Positions 1-9,292 of a DNA stretch of 64,000 bases are shown here, in pieces. The stretch covers positions 1 through 64,000 of the forward strand of contig BAIF02000074.1 in NCBI GenBank assembly GCA_000509105.1, given 5' to 3'. Positions within the stretch are counted from its first letter, which is position 1, and the number at the start of each line of letters is the position of its first letter. Under the pieces are notes generated by a model. It made no database searches, was not told where the DNA came from, and worked only from the letters and a program-made list of their open reading frames with translations. Origin of the DNA: Clostridiales bacterium VE202-21. Its GTDB lineage: Bacteria; Bacillota; Clostridia; Lachnospirales; Lachnospiraceae. The position numbers were made by a program, and so were the translations under genes.

Positions 1-600
1 TTTGGAAATGCGTATATTAACTGGGCAGTAGAAAAGGATGGAAAGTATACTGCTGCAAATGCGGCACAATATTCAGATATGATGGCGCAGAGGATGGGAT
101 GGAGCAGCTATGGAGACAAAGAATATACCTCCCATGTACTTCGTTATTATGCTTTTAGGGAAGTGGTACAAGGTGGCGGTAGCAAGGCGATAGTGGAAGT
201 TGCATTGTCTCAGGTCGGAAATATAGGGGGAGAGCCTTATTGGAGATGGTACGGATTCAGCGGAAGAGAAGAATGGTGTGCCTGCTTTGTGTCTTGGTGT
301 GCAGAGCAGTGCGGATATATAGAAAGTGGATTGGTTCCGAAATTTGCATATTGCCCAAATGGAGCTGCATGGTTTCAAGAACATGGGCGCTGGAAAGGAC
401 GGGATTATGTTCCTATATCTGGTGATATTATATTTTTTGATTTTGATGGGGACAGGATATCGGAACATGTGGGGATCGTGGAAAAAGTAGAAGATGGGAT
501 GATATATACTGTGGAGGGAAATTATGAGGATGAGTGTAGTAAAGCGAGTTATTTGCTTAGTGATATCGGTATAGCAGGGATTGGAGTATGTACCTACTAA
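1..600 (+). CDS. CHAP-domain peptidoglycan hydrolase (5' end outside window)
   Basis: The reading frame is open from base 1, so the gene begins upstream. The first ~40 visible residues (FGNAYINWAVEKDGKYTAA) resemble the end of a lysozyme-like domain. They lead into a CHAP amidase/endopeptidase domain with its catalytic Cys in EEWCACFVSWC, its His in ISEHVGIVEK and a polar partner in YTVEGNY. A muramidase plus a C-terminal peptidase is the layout of CwlT/ORF14-type hydrolases, which open the cell wall for type IV secretion in Tn916-like conjugative elements. The visible part would be secreted or cell-surface. It is most likely the last recognisable gene of an integrated element to the left. 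The CHAP call is firm; the ICE assignment is inference from domain order. Confidence 0.75.
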   Translation, partial: FGNAYINWAVEKDGKYTAANAAQYSDMMAQRMGWSSYGDKEYTSHVLRYYAFREVVQGGGSKAIVEVALSQVGNIGGEPYWRWYGFSGREEWCACFVSWCAEQCGYIESGLVPKFAYCPNGAAWFQEHGRWKGRDYVPISGDIIFFDFDGDRISEHVGIVEKVEDGMIYTVEGNYEDECSKASYLLSDIGIAGIGVCTY

Positions 601-660
601 GTGCAACATTTAATTGTAGAAGTGTGGGCTAATATTGTGAGGATAAATTCGCTTAAAATC

Positions 661-741
661 TTGTCTCAGTGCGTGCTTACTATAGTCAGCGTGCGGAAGT
701 ATGTGATCCACACTTATGAAATGCAAGCAGCACTGAGACAA
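661..741. other. Large interrupted inverted repeat, possible terminator or structured RNA
   Basis: TTGTCTCAGTGC (661-672) is perfectly complementary to GCACTGAGACAA (730-741). A further GTGCTT/AAGCA pairing lies just inside, and the loop itself can fold (AAGTATGTG/CACACTTA). It sits between the convergent CHAP and GntR genes, so it may terminate one or both. The long structured loop and the lack of a T-tract make a simple Rho-independent terminator doubtful. Confidence 0.4.
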
Positions 742-756
742 GTGTAGGAACAAAAA

Positions 757-1413
757 TTACAATAAGATGTCATTTTTTTCTGGGTTAATCTTGTCTGGTA
801 TATTTTTATGTTTTAATGTAATAGCATAAATATGCTCAATATCACCTTTTTCCATGGTTTCCAAAATTGAAATATGTTCTTTGTATGCTTGTAACATTCT
901 TCCTGGACGAGCAAAAGAAAGTGTTGCTAACTTAAGCATACGATATAAATATTTATTAAATAGTAAAATAAATTCTTCATTTTCAATATATTTTATTATC
1001 TCTAAGTGAAATGAAAAATCATGGTCAAGAAATTCGGCAACCGACTGTGTTGTATTATATATGCTTAACATGAAATCTGTTTTTTGGTGTAATATCTTAA
1101 AAAGTTCTTTTGCCTTAGGTTGAGTATAATGACTTGTGATTATTGTAGCACTGTAAGCTTCAAGTGCTAGTCGAGTTTGGATTGTTTCAATTATCTCTTG
1201 GTTTGTTAGCTGATGAATACAAAATCCTTTGCTTGGCAAAATATCGATATAACCTTCTTGTACAAGACGGAGCATTGCATGATGAAAAGGCGTCCTGGAA
1301 ATGCCAAGAGAGTTTGCCAGCTTTGTTTCTGAATAGATCTTATCAGCTGAAAGCTGTTGAGTGGTAATAAGTTTCTTGAGATGATTGTAGGCATGTTGGT
1401 TTAATGATGTCAT
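757..1413 (-). CDS. GntR-family (FadR/FCD-type) transcriptional regulator
   Basis: A 218-residue regulator. Residues ~5-70 form a winged helix-turn-helix (ETKLANSLGISRTPFHHAML). The rest is an all-helical FCD ligand domain with candidate metal/ligand residues in DHDFSFHLEII and KEHISILE. It is transcribed divergently from the GRE operon. Two perfect palindromes with a GGTATACC core, the shape expected for FadR-type GntR operators, sit in the operon promoter. It is therefore probably the local repressor, relieved by the sulfonate substrate or a pathway intermediate. The start ATG is set by the HTH beginning at once. The effector cannot be read from sequence. Confidence 0.85.
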   Translation of the reverse strand: MTSLNQHAYNHLKKLITTQQLSADKIYSETKLANSLGISRTPFHHAMLRLVQEGYIDILPSKGFCIHQLTNQEIIETIQTRLALEAYSATIITSHYTQPKAKELFKILHQKTDFMLSIYNTTQSVAEFLDHDFSFHLEIIKYIENEEFILLFNKYLYRMLKLATLSFARPGRMLQAYKEHISILETMEKGDIEHIYAITLKHKNIPDKINPEKNDILL

Positions 1414-1754
1414 TTATTAAAACTCCTCTGTTCAAAATATGTCTTCCCAAATTTAATGTTTTAAATTCAATATAGTTTTTTATTTTATGATTATTTAATT
1501 CATTTTACGATATTTTATTTTAAATTTCAACTCCATATATTACTAAATAGCGCCGAAATGCGCATTCTGCTATTAGCTCACAGTAAACGCTCTTCTCTTA
1601 ATTGCCTTCCCAATGTGATTTCCTTTCTATATTTTGATGTACAAAATTTTGTAAGTAATTATATTGTTATCAACTGTTGAAAGTCTATGTGTTGTGAAAA
1701 GTATACAAATTTATGTGAATCAATTATGCAAAACATAGAAAATAAAAAAATGAG

Positions 1755-1814
1755 TTGACCGGTATACCGGATCAGGCATATACTGGATTTACAAAGATAA
1801 ACCGGTATACCGGT
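1755..1814 (+). promoter_or_regulatory. Promoter of GRE operon 1 with two palindromic operators
   Basis: TTGACC (1755-1760) and TATACT (1779-1784), with an 18-bp spacer, form a good vegetative promoter. CCGGTATACCGG (1759-1770) is a perfect palindrome over the -35 edge and spacer. ACCGGTATACCGGT (1801-1814) is a perfect palindrome just past the expected start site. Their centres are 43 bp apart, about four helical turns, so a looped or cooperative GntR repression complex is plausible. The rest of the 1414-1834 gap is AT-rich and shows nothing else I recognise. Confidence 0.7.
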
Positions 1815-1834
1815 ATGGTGTAAAAGGAGATGAA

Positions 1835-2818
1835 ATGAATAACAAAGGGATTGTATTCAATGTACAGCGCTATACCATTCATGATGGTCCTGGTTTGCGT
1901 ACAGAATTTTTTCTGAAAGGATGTCCTCTTCGTTGTGAGTGGTGCAGTAACCCAGAAAGTCAGAAAGTTAAGATTGAAGTTGGGGTTTATACAAAAAGAT
2001 GTATTACAGATAAGAAGTGCGGTGGCTGTTTGGAAGTATGCCCAAACCCTGAGATGCTGAATTTTAATGAACAAGGGAAACTGGTATCCATTGACTATAA
2101 AAAGTGTATAGGTTGTCTGGCTTGTGTTAAGGAATGCCCCAGTGATGCTTTAAAACAGTGGGGAGAGGTTATGACTATCGAGGACTGCATGAAAGAAATT
2201 CGTAAGGATAAAGGATACTATGAGCGTTCAGGCGGGGGCGTTACTGTTTCTGGTGGTGATCCATTGGTACAGGTTGATTTTGTGGCTGCATTGTTTGAGC
2301 AGTGTCAGAGGGAGGGGTATCATACTTGTCTTGAATCTGATTTTTATGGAGAGTGGGAAAGCGTAGAGAAAGTTTTACCCTGTACGGATTTATTCATTGC
2401 AGATATTAAACATATGAATGGTGAGGTTCATAAGACTAGAACTGGTGTGTCTAATACGAAAATTTTAAATTGTTTAAAGAAGCTGGCAGAGCAGGGAAAA
2501 CCTATTATCTTAAGAATACCTGTTATTCCTCGATTTAATGATGATATGAAGAATATGGAGGAAACGGCTGATTTTATCATTAAAGAAATGAAAAATAAAG
2601 TTAGGACATTACAGTTATTAAGTTATATGAGATTGGGTGAGGAAAAGTATGAGTCTTTAAACAGGCCTTATCCAATGCGTGGGTATCGAATGAATCGTCC
2701 AGCATTGCAGAAAAGAATTCAGAAATATGCAGATTACTTTAATGGGAGAGGCATTCATTGTGTTGTAGGAACCAGAGAAGTGGAGGAAAATAGATCTTCT
2801 GATGCCAATCTGATGTAA
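1835..2818 (+). CDS. Glycyl radical enzyme activase 1 (radical SAM)
   Basis: A 327-residue activating enzyme that would use S-adenosylmethionine to install the glycyl radical on the GRE encoded next. The radical-SAM CxxxCxxC is C30/C34/C37 (GCPLRCEWC). An insert with two ferredoxin-type clusters follows (C56, C62, C65, C69 and C91, C94, C97, C101). This is usual for activases of eliminase-type GREs but not of pyruvate formate-lyase. SGGGVTVSGGDP is the conserved SAM-binding GGE-type segment. It is the first gene after the operator region, with an AAGGAG site 7 nt before the ATG and 25 nt to the GRE. If the pathway is DHPS fermentation, this corresponds to HpfH. Confidence 0.92.
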   Translation: MNNKGIVFNVQRYTIHDGPGLRTEFFLKGCPLRCEWCSNPESQKVKIEVGVYTKRCITDKKCGGCLEVCPNPEMLNFNEQGKLVSIDYKKCIGCLACVKECPSDALKQWGEVMTIEDCMKEIRKDKGYYERSGGGVTVSGGDPLVQVDFVAALFEQCQREGYHTCLESDFYGEWESVEKVLPCTDLFIADIKHMNGEVHKTRTGVSNTKILNCLKKLAEQGKPIILRIPVIPRFNDDMKNMEETADFIIKEMKNKVRTLQLLSYMRLGEEKYESLNRPYPMRGYRMNRPALQKRIQKYADYFNGRGIHCVVGTREVEENRSSDANLM

Positions 2819-2843
2819 AAAAATTTTAAAGGAGGATATAACT

Positions 2844-5331
2844 ATGAAGAAAATGAATCACACTACTGCAAGCGGGGTTTATCCGTATGACCACCAGTAT
2901 GGGGGGATTGGATACCAGGTAGGACATGAGGGATGGTCACCGTTCCCACGTGTAAATCGGTTGCGCGAAAAATGGGGAGAATTGCCATGGAATATTGACG
3001 TAACACGTTTGCGTTTGGTAACTGAGTCTTACAAAGAGCACTGGGGAGAATCATGGAAGATGCAAACGGCTCATGCATTCGAGCATTTGACAGCAAATAT
3101 TCCTCTTGTGATTTATCCGGATGAACTGATTGTCGGTGAGATTGCGGCGCCGGCAAAAGAAGCACCGCTGTTCCCGGAATATTCTGTTAAATGGATCATT
3201 GATGAGATTAAAAACCATCCTTTTGAGGAACGTCCAAATGATGAATTTTACATCAAGAGTGATGAAGACCGGCAGGAAATTCTTGAACTATGCGAATGGT
3301 GGATTGGTAAGACTGTCAACGCATTAGTGGAAGAGTCCTATACAGAAGAAATGAAAAAAAGTAATGAGTGTGGTGCAAGTATTGGTATTAGTTCGGATTA
3401 TCGTTTTGGAGGTATTGGACATACAGCTGTTAATTATGGAAGAGCTCTGAAGCTAGGGTTTGACGGCTTGATTGAGAAGGGGGAGAATGCACGTGCTCAT
3501 TTACATCCGGGGCCCGGATTATGAAGAGAAGATGGAACAGTACGAGGCAATGCTGATTACTCTGAGGGCTGCAAAAGCATATACAAAGCGTTTTGCAGAG
3601 ACTGCTGCTGAGTATGCAGCAAAGGAAACAGACCCTCAGAGAAAGAGTGAACTTGAACAAATGTCTGCAAACTTAGAACAAATTGCAGGAGGACCCGCAA
3701 AGACATATTGGCAGGCATTGCAGTTGTTTAATTTATTGACTACATTAATCGAAATGGAAGCGAATGGACAGTCAATCTCTTATGGGCGTTTTGACCAGTG
3801 GTTAGATCCATATCTTCAGCATGATTTAAAACAAGGTATGATTACAAAAGAATTTGCCTTGGAACTGTTGGAAGTTCAGTTTGTTAAGCTGAACAATCCG
3901 ACAAAGTTGAAAGATGCAGATACTGTTGCAGAACGTAATGGCCGTGGATTTGGAGGCGAATCGCTGACAATTGGCGGTATTGGACCGGATGGAGAGGATG
4001 CAACAAATGATACAACAATGATGGTTCTGGAAGCAAGTGCGCATACACGTATGCTGGCGCCATGGACGGCAGTTCGCTTTTCAGATAAAACACCGTATGA
4101 GCTTCTGATTAAGACAGTTGAAGTTATACGGTGCGGTTTTGGACATCCAAAACTTTATAATGATGCTCCTGCGATTAAAGCGTATCTGGAAAAGGGGGCA
4201 ACATTAGAGGAAGCTAGAAATTATTCTGTTGTTGGTTGCGTTGAGCCTACTCTTGACGGAAGAGAATATGGATGGGTCGGCGCAGGTATGATTAATGCAG
4301 TTAAGGTTATGGAAATGGCACTAAATCATGGACGTTTGTTTGGAGAGAGTGAGCAGATCGGACCTGATGCAGGCGGTTACGATACGTTCGAGAGCTTTGA
4401 AGAAGTTTTGGGGGCAGTGGATAAGGAATTTGAATATGCAACAAGAATGATATGTGAATGTAATAATGTTTTGGATGTATCACATAGAAAACGTAAGCCA
4501 TTACCGTTTATTTCGACCCTGTTTAACGATCCGCTTGACAACGGCCTGGATCTGACAGAAGGTGGTGCACAGTATAATGGAACTGGACCGGAGACATCAG
4601 GTTGTGCGACAGCAGCAGATATTTTATCAACAATTAAGCAATTGGTATTTGATGAAAAGAGCTATTCGATAGAAGAACTGGTTCAGGCATGTCTGGATAA
4701 TTGGGAAGGTCATGAAAAACTATATCAACTGGTAAATAGTTCGAAGGTTCATCATTTTGGTAACGATGATGACTATGCAGATGACCTCTTTAAGTTTGTA
4801 TTTAATAGCATCTGCACAAATATGAAAAAGAATAAGAATCATCCAAGAGGTGGAAAATTTAATCCGGGTGTTTACTCTGTTAATGCAAATGTTAGTATGG
4901 GTCACCAAACAGTTGCGAGTATTGACGGGCGGAAGAACTGGGAACCAATTTCCGAAAATATGTGCCCTGTTCATACCGAATGTGCATCTCACGATGTTAA
5001 GGGGCCAACAGCAATTATAAATTCTGTAGCTAAAGTAGATCATGGTTTTGCAACAAATGGAACACTTTTAAATATTCGTTTCCCTGAGGATGCAGTTGCA
5101 GGAACAGAAGGGCGTGACAATCTGGCAGGTTTCATTTCCGAGTTAATTGACAGAAAGATTCTTCATGTCCAGTTCAATGTTATGTCTGCCGAGAAAATGA
5201 AAGCTGCACAGAAGAATCCGCAGGATTACAAGGATATGTTGGTGCGAGTTGCAGGATATTCTGCATATTTTGTTGAATTAGGCAGGCGTCTGCAGAATGA
5301 TATCATTGGACGTACAGAGTATCACTTTTAA
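2844..5331 (+). pseudogene. Glycyl radical enzyme 1 (sulfonate dehydratase/lyase type), frameshifted
   Basis: Two overlapping frames make one ~828-residue GRE. Frame 1 (2844-3524) carries residues 1 to ~222. The rest continues in the next frame from about base 3515 to 5331. CATCCGGGGCCCGGATTATGA reads through correctly if one base of the GGGG run (about 3509-3512) is removed. Downstream, the thiyl/base pair Cys465 and Glu467 (VVGCVEP) and the radical Gly804 (RVAGYSAYF, 25 residues from the end) are intact. The VE after the cysteine marks an eliminase-type GRE rather than pyruvate formate-lyase. It is similar throughout to the intact paralogue at 47007-49487. The neighbouring TauE, acylating dehydrogenase, SucCD-like ligase and iron dehydrogenase fit DHPS dehydratase (HpfG). 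The exact substrate is inference. It is either a real pseudogene or a one-base consensus error. Confidence 0.88.
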
Positions 5332-5391
5332 TCTCAAATAAGGTGCTTAACATTATATGAAATATTATAATGATTTACCATGATTAGTATA

Positions 5392-5450
5392 CTAGATTAT
5401 TTCGGTCTGTGAAAAAGGCTAAAAGTTGGTCACTTACTGAAATAATCTAG
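5392..5450 (+). other. Intercistronic stem-loop after GRE 1
   Basis: CTAGATTATTTC (5392-5403) pairs perfectly with GAAATAATCTAG (5439-5450). The stem extends to 15 bp with one G-U, closing a 29-nt loop. No T-tract follows, so it may be an mRNA stability or processing element that lets GRE be made in excess of the downstream genes. A different hairpin occupies the same place after GRE 2. Confidence 0.55.
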
Positions 5451-5475
5451 AATTAAAATGAGAGGGGTCTTTGTT

Positions 5476-6267
5476 ATGATTTTTGAATTGAAGATGTTAT
5501 TTATAGGCATGTTGCAGTCATTTGGTTACTTCGTTGAAGGTTGTGCCGGTTTCGGTGGTTCAGTTATATCTTCTCCTATTAATGCGGCTTTGATAGGACC
5601 AGATACAAGTATTCCCTTTGCAACTATGTTGGCATTGCCAGTTTTGTATTATTCAGCAATTACCGGATTTAAAACAACATCCTGGAAAGATTTAGGTAAA
5701 ATCCTTTTGTTCATGGCGCCGGGATTCATTCTTGGAAATTATTTGGGAATTATTATTAACGCTGATATGGCTAAAATTGGTATTGGGGGAGCTGTTACGA
5801 TTATCGCTTTAATGAATATTTGGAAACACATTATTAAACCTTATGTTTTCAAAATTCCGGAGGAAGAAGAGGATGATGAATCTGATACATTAGGAAAAAA
5901 AGTATTTCGTTATACTTGCCTAATTATTGGAGCTACTGTGCATGGCGCATTTACAATTGGCGGTCCTTTGATTACTGTTTATACCTTAAATGCAGTTAAG
6001 GATAAGTATAGGTTTCGTAGCACGATGCTGACAATGTGGTGCATTCTGGACACGATTAATGCAGTGCGTCATTGCGTTACCGGTAGATGGACACCGGAAG
6101 TTCTAGGGTATTTTGTTTGTGCAGTTCCGTTTACAATTTTGGGGTATTATTTTGGTATTAAATTGTTACATAAAGTTAACCGTGCTCAATTTTTGCGTTT
6201 TATTTATGTAGTTCTGTTGGGTACTGGTGGAAGCATGTTTGTGACTAGTTTATTGGCTCTGTTTTGA
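5476..6267 (+). CDS. TauE/SafE-family anion exporter 1
   Basis: A ~263-residue membrane protein with about eight hydrophobic segments. It has the paired glycine-rich motifs of the TauE/SafE family (GFGGSVISSP near the N-terminus and HGAFTIGGPLI in the second half). Members export sulfite, sulfoacetate and other organosulfur anions. Lying right after the GRE, it most likely expels the sulfonated end product or released sulfite. I place the start at ATG 5476, with GAGGGG 8 nt upstream, rather than the upstream in-frame ATG at 5458. A close paralogue sits at 49579-50364, also directly after a GRE, which supports a pathway-specific role. Confidence 0.85.
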   Translation: MIFELKMLFIGMLQSFGYFVEGCAGFGGSVISSPINAALIGPDTSIPFATMLALPVLYYSAITGFKTTSWKDLGKILLFMAPGFILGNYLGIIINADMAKIGIGGAVTIIALMNIWKHIIKPYVFKIPEEEEDDESDTLGKKVFRYTCLIIGATVHGAFTIGGPLITVYTLNAVKDKYRFRSTMLTMWCILDTINAVRHCVTGRWTPEVLGYFVCAVPFTILGYYFGIKLLHKVNRAQFLRFIYVVLLGTGGSMFVTSLLALF

Positions 6268-6366
6268 TAATATAGCATCCTGTGGATATAAAAGAATATG
6301 ATGGAGTTATGGGAAAAGCTATTATAAAATATCTGTGGAAACACAACGGAAAAAGGAGAGGAAACC

Positions 6367-7761
6367 TTGGAGAATAAGGCGGACAGAAAAACGATGATTG
6401 GATGGGGAATTAGTATTTCAATTCCAGCGTTTATCGCATGTATTCCAGTTTCTGATATATTTTCAGGTTCACTAAAGCTCTTTTTTGTTATTACATTTTT
6501 TGTTATTTTTATCTTTGCCTTTGAATTGTTACCCAATGTAATTGCCGCAGTTCTTTTGCCATGCTTATATATGGTAACGGAGCTTGTACCAGTGGAAACA
6601 GCCTTTGCATCATGGACCAGCAGGACGGTATGGATGGTCATTGGGGGGCTGCTTCTTAGCAATATGTTGGAAGATTGCGGTCTGCTAAAAAGAATTTCCT
6701 GTTTTGTTATAAAAAAATGTGGCAGAACCTTTAAGGGTGTTGTATTTGGCAGTTTTATTATTGGAATTATTTTGAATCTGGTAACGTTTTGTAATGGGTG
6801 GCTGATTGGTAGTGTTCTTATTTATGGTATCTGTAAAAATATGGAGTTAAAGTGCTCTAAAGAATCGGCCATCGTCTGTCTTGCAGGAATTATGGGAGCA
6901 TCAGGGAGTGAAATCTGCTTATATAATCCAGTGTATTTTTCTATGGTAGAAAGTGCACTGACAGAATTTGCACCAGGGTATAGGATGACTTTGAAATCTG
7001 CATTTCAGTATAATGGTTGGTTTTTATTGTGGTGTATGCTGGTGTTTATCATTGTAATGAAGGTGTACAAGGTTAAGGATTATAAGATGAAGGGGTACAG
7101 TAGCTATAAAGAGTGTTTTGAAAAACGCTATGCAACACTGGGAACGATGAGCAAGAAGGAAAAAAAAGCCGTTGTGATGTTGGTCATACTGCTGATATAT
7201 TTGAATTGTTCTCGTTTTATCGGACTACCAGAGTCATACGGATTTATTATCCTCCCGTTGTTGATGTTTATGCCGGGCATACGGTTGGGAAATGAAGATA
7301 CCATAAAAAGGTTAAATTTTTCAACGGTATTTTTTGTGGCCACATGTATGGGAATTGGGATTGTGGGATCTGCAATTGGTTTTGATGATCTTCTGACAAC
7401 TATTGCCTTGCCGATTTTGGAAGGAAAGGGAATGCTGTTTGTATGTTTGGTGCTGCTTGCAATGGGGATGATTGCAAATTTGTTTATGACACCGTTTGCA
7501 ATGTTGGGGGGATTGGCTATTCCATTTGCTCACATTGCAGTTTCTTTGGGGATAAACCCGGTAGCTGCTGTTATGTTATTGATTTATTCAAGTGAAATGG
7601 TTTTCTTTCCATATGAATCATCAGGCTATTTGATTATGTATCAGTATGGGATGATACCAATGAAAGAATTTATCAAGCAGATGACCTTGCGAACGATTAT
7701 CATGTATTTAGGATTTGTTATTGTTATATATCCAATGTGGAAATTGACTGGTTTGCTTTAA
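6367..7761 (+). CDS. SLC13/DASS-like anion permease
   Basis: A 464-residue, highly hydrophobic protein with roughly 11-12 membrane segments. A TxxVWMVIGGLLLSNMLED stretch near residue 80 and GLLKRI after it resemble sodium/anion symporters of the divalent-anion (SLC13) or related ion-transporter superfamily. The start is TTG, placed by AAGGAGAGG 7 nt upstream; no ATG lies nearby. Its position inside the GRE operon makes it the likely uptake system for the anionic substrate. GRE locus 2 has an APC permease in this role. Family assignment is moderate; the substrate is inferred from context only. Confidence 0.65.
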   Translation: MENKADRKTMIGWGISISIPAFIACIPVSDIFSGSLKLFFVITFFVIFIFAFELLPNVIAAVLLPCLYMVTELVPVETAFASWTSRTVWMVIGGLLLSNMLEDCGLLKRISCFVIKKCGRTFKGVVFGSFIIGIILNLVTFCNGWLIGSVLIYGICKNMELKCSKESAIVCLAGIMGASGSEICLYNPVYFSMVESALTEFAPGYRMTLKSAFQYNGWFLLWCMLVFIIVMKVYKVKDYKMKGYSSYKECFEKRYATLGTMSKKEKKAVVMLVILLIYLNCSRFIGLPESYGFIILPLLMFMPGIRLGNEDTIKRLNFSTVFFVATCMGIGIVGSAIGFDDLLTTIALPILEGKGMLFVCLVLLAMGMIANLFMTPFAMLGGLAIPFAHIAVSLGINPVAAVMLLIYSSEMVFFPYESSGYLIMYQYGMIPMKEFIKQMTLRTIIMYLGFVIVIYPMWKLTGLL

Positions 7762-7834
7762 AATTCTGTAATTCTTTATGCATGGTTTTAACGGTAAGAA
7801 TTTATAGGAAAATTTAAATAAAGGAGTGAATAAA

Positions 7835-9193
7835 ATGACCGTAGAAGAATTAGTTACGCGTTCTAAGACAGCTCAGAAACAATTTGAATTTGCGACACAG
7901 GAGCAGGCTGATACAGCAGCCCGCGCAATCTGTAAAGTCGTTTATGACAATGCGGAAATGCTTGGGAAAATGGCGGCAGAAGAATCTCGCATGGGAAATG
8001 TGACAGACAAGATTGCAAAATGCCGTAATAAATCCGCACTGATTTGGCAGAGCTTAAAGGGAAAGAAGACAGTTGGTATTATCAATCGAATTGAAGAACG
8101 CAAAATGCTGCTAATAGCAAAACCGGTGGGTGTTGTTGCAGCAATCATTCCGTCTACAAATCCCGTTGTTACTCCAATGGGAAATGCAGCGTCTGCACTG
8201 AAAACAAGGAATTCTATTATTTTTGCCCCACATCCCAGAGCTGTGAAATGTACAAAACTTCTGGTAGATATGTTCCAGACAGAATTGGGAAAAATCGGAC
8301 TTCCAAAGGATCTTGTGTTGGGATTGGAACAGGTATCTATTGATGACAGTGGTGCCTTGATGAGCAGGGCAGATGTTGTTGTAGCTACAGGCGGACCGGG
8401 TATGGTGAAAGCTGCATATTCCAGTGGAAAGCCGTCTCTTGGCGTAGGTCAGGGAAACGTCCAGTGTATCGTAGACCGTGATGTGGATTTGAGTGAGGCA
8501 GCAGAAAAGATCTTAGCAGGGCGCAGCTTTGACAATGGATTAATCTGTTTGGGTGAACAGACTGCATTTGCTCCGGAAGAGAAATTTGATGTGTTTGCAA
8601 AAGAAATGCAGAATCACGGTGGCTATTATGTAGATGATCCAAGGCAGGTAGCGAAAATAAGAGAAGGTCTATTTCCGGAAGGAGGTCCGATCAGCCGTGA
8701 TGTAGTAGGATTGACTGCAGCACAGGTTGGAAAAATGCTGGGGGTGGATGTACCGAAAAGAACCCGTGCAATTGTAGTGAAAGCACAAGCTATCGGACAT
8801 GCCGATGATCTCTGCCGTGAAAAACTCTGTCCAGTCCTTACCGTATATCCGTACGGAACTTTTGCAGAGGGTGTTGCAATGATGGTAGAAAATCTGGAAT
8901 ACGAAGGAAAAGGGCACAGTATTTCTATCCATTCAAATACAGCGGAGCATATAGAGTATGCAGCAATTGAATGCTCTGTATCTCGTGTGATCGTAAATCA
9001 GCCGGCAGGGACTACCGGGGGAGGAAGTCCGACAAACGGATTTGTACCGACCACAACATTAGGATGCGGTTCTTGGGGAAATAACAGCTTCAGCGGAAAC
9101 TTTAATTATGAACATCTGATGAATACTACCTACGTGGGATATCCGTTTGAGGAGTCTTATCTGCCGAATCTGGAAATCGCGTGGGAATCATAA
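7835..9193 (+). CDS. CoA-acylating aldehyde dehydrogenase 1
   Basis: A 452-residue member of the EutE/PduP-like acylating aldehyde dehydrogenases, which oxidise an aldehyde with NAD+ and CoA to acyl-CoA. The catalytic Cys238 lies in FDNGLICLGEQ. PSTNPVVTPMGNA and a C-terminal glycine-rich segment (GTTGGGSPTNGF) are typical. There is no microcompartment-targeting extension, and no shell genes are near. I chose ATG 7835 over GTG 7826 because AAGGAG ends 8 nt before it. In a DHPS pathway it would be 3-sulfopropionaldehyde dehydrogenase (HpfX), making 3-sulfopropionyl-CoA. Its paralogue is at 45191-46561. Confidence 0.88.
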   Translation: MTVEELVTRSKTAQKQFEFATQEQADTAARAICKVVYDNAEMLGKMAAEESRMGNVTDKIAKCRNKSALIWQSLKGKKTVGIINRIEERKMLLIAKPVGVVAAIIPSTNPVVTPMGNAASALKTRNSIIFAPHPRAVKCTKLLVDMFQTELGKIGLPKDLVLGLEQVSIDDSGALMSRADVVVATGGPGMVKAAYSSGKPSLGVGQGNVQCIVDRDVDLSEAAEKILAGRSFDNGLICLGEQTAFAPEEKFDVFAKEMQNHGGYYVDDPRQVAKIREGLFPEGGPISRDVVGLTAAQVGKMLGVDVPKRTRAIVVKAQAIGHADDLCREKLCPVLTVYPYGTFAEGVAMMVENLEYEGKGHSISIHSNTAEHIEYAAIECSVSRVIVNQPAGTTGGGSPTNGFVPTTTLGCGSWGNNSFSGNFNYEHLMNTTYVGYPFEESYLPNLEIAWES

Positions 9194-9211
9194 ATACGGT
9201 GAAATATCCTG

Positions 9212-9237
9212 CACAGCGCCATGAAAATGGCGCTGTG
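9212..9237 (+). other. Strong intercistronic hairpin with GAAA loop
   Basis: CACAGCGCCAT (9212-9222) and ATGGCGCTGTG (9227-9237) form a perfect 11-bp stem closed by a GAAA (GNRA) tetraloop. No T-tract follows, so it probably shapes mRNA stability between the dehydrogenase and ligase genes rather than ending transcription. Confidence 0.6.
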
Positions 9238-9292
9238 GCATTAGATGGGAAAAAGTTCGTAAATGAGTCTTGAACAGAAAGGGAGTGCATGT

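Noticed and set aside
2844-5331. Assignment of the GREs to pyruvate formate-lyase
   Set aside because: The active site is GCVEP (Cys-x-Glu) rather than the Cys-Cys pair of formate-lyases, and the activases carry extra ferredoxin clusters.
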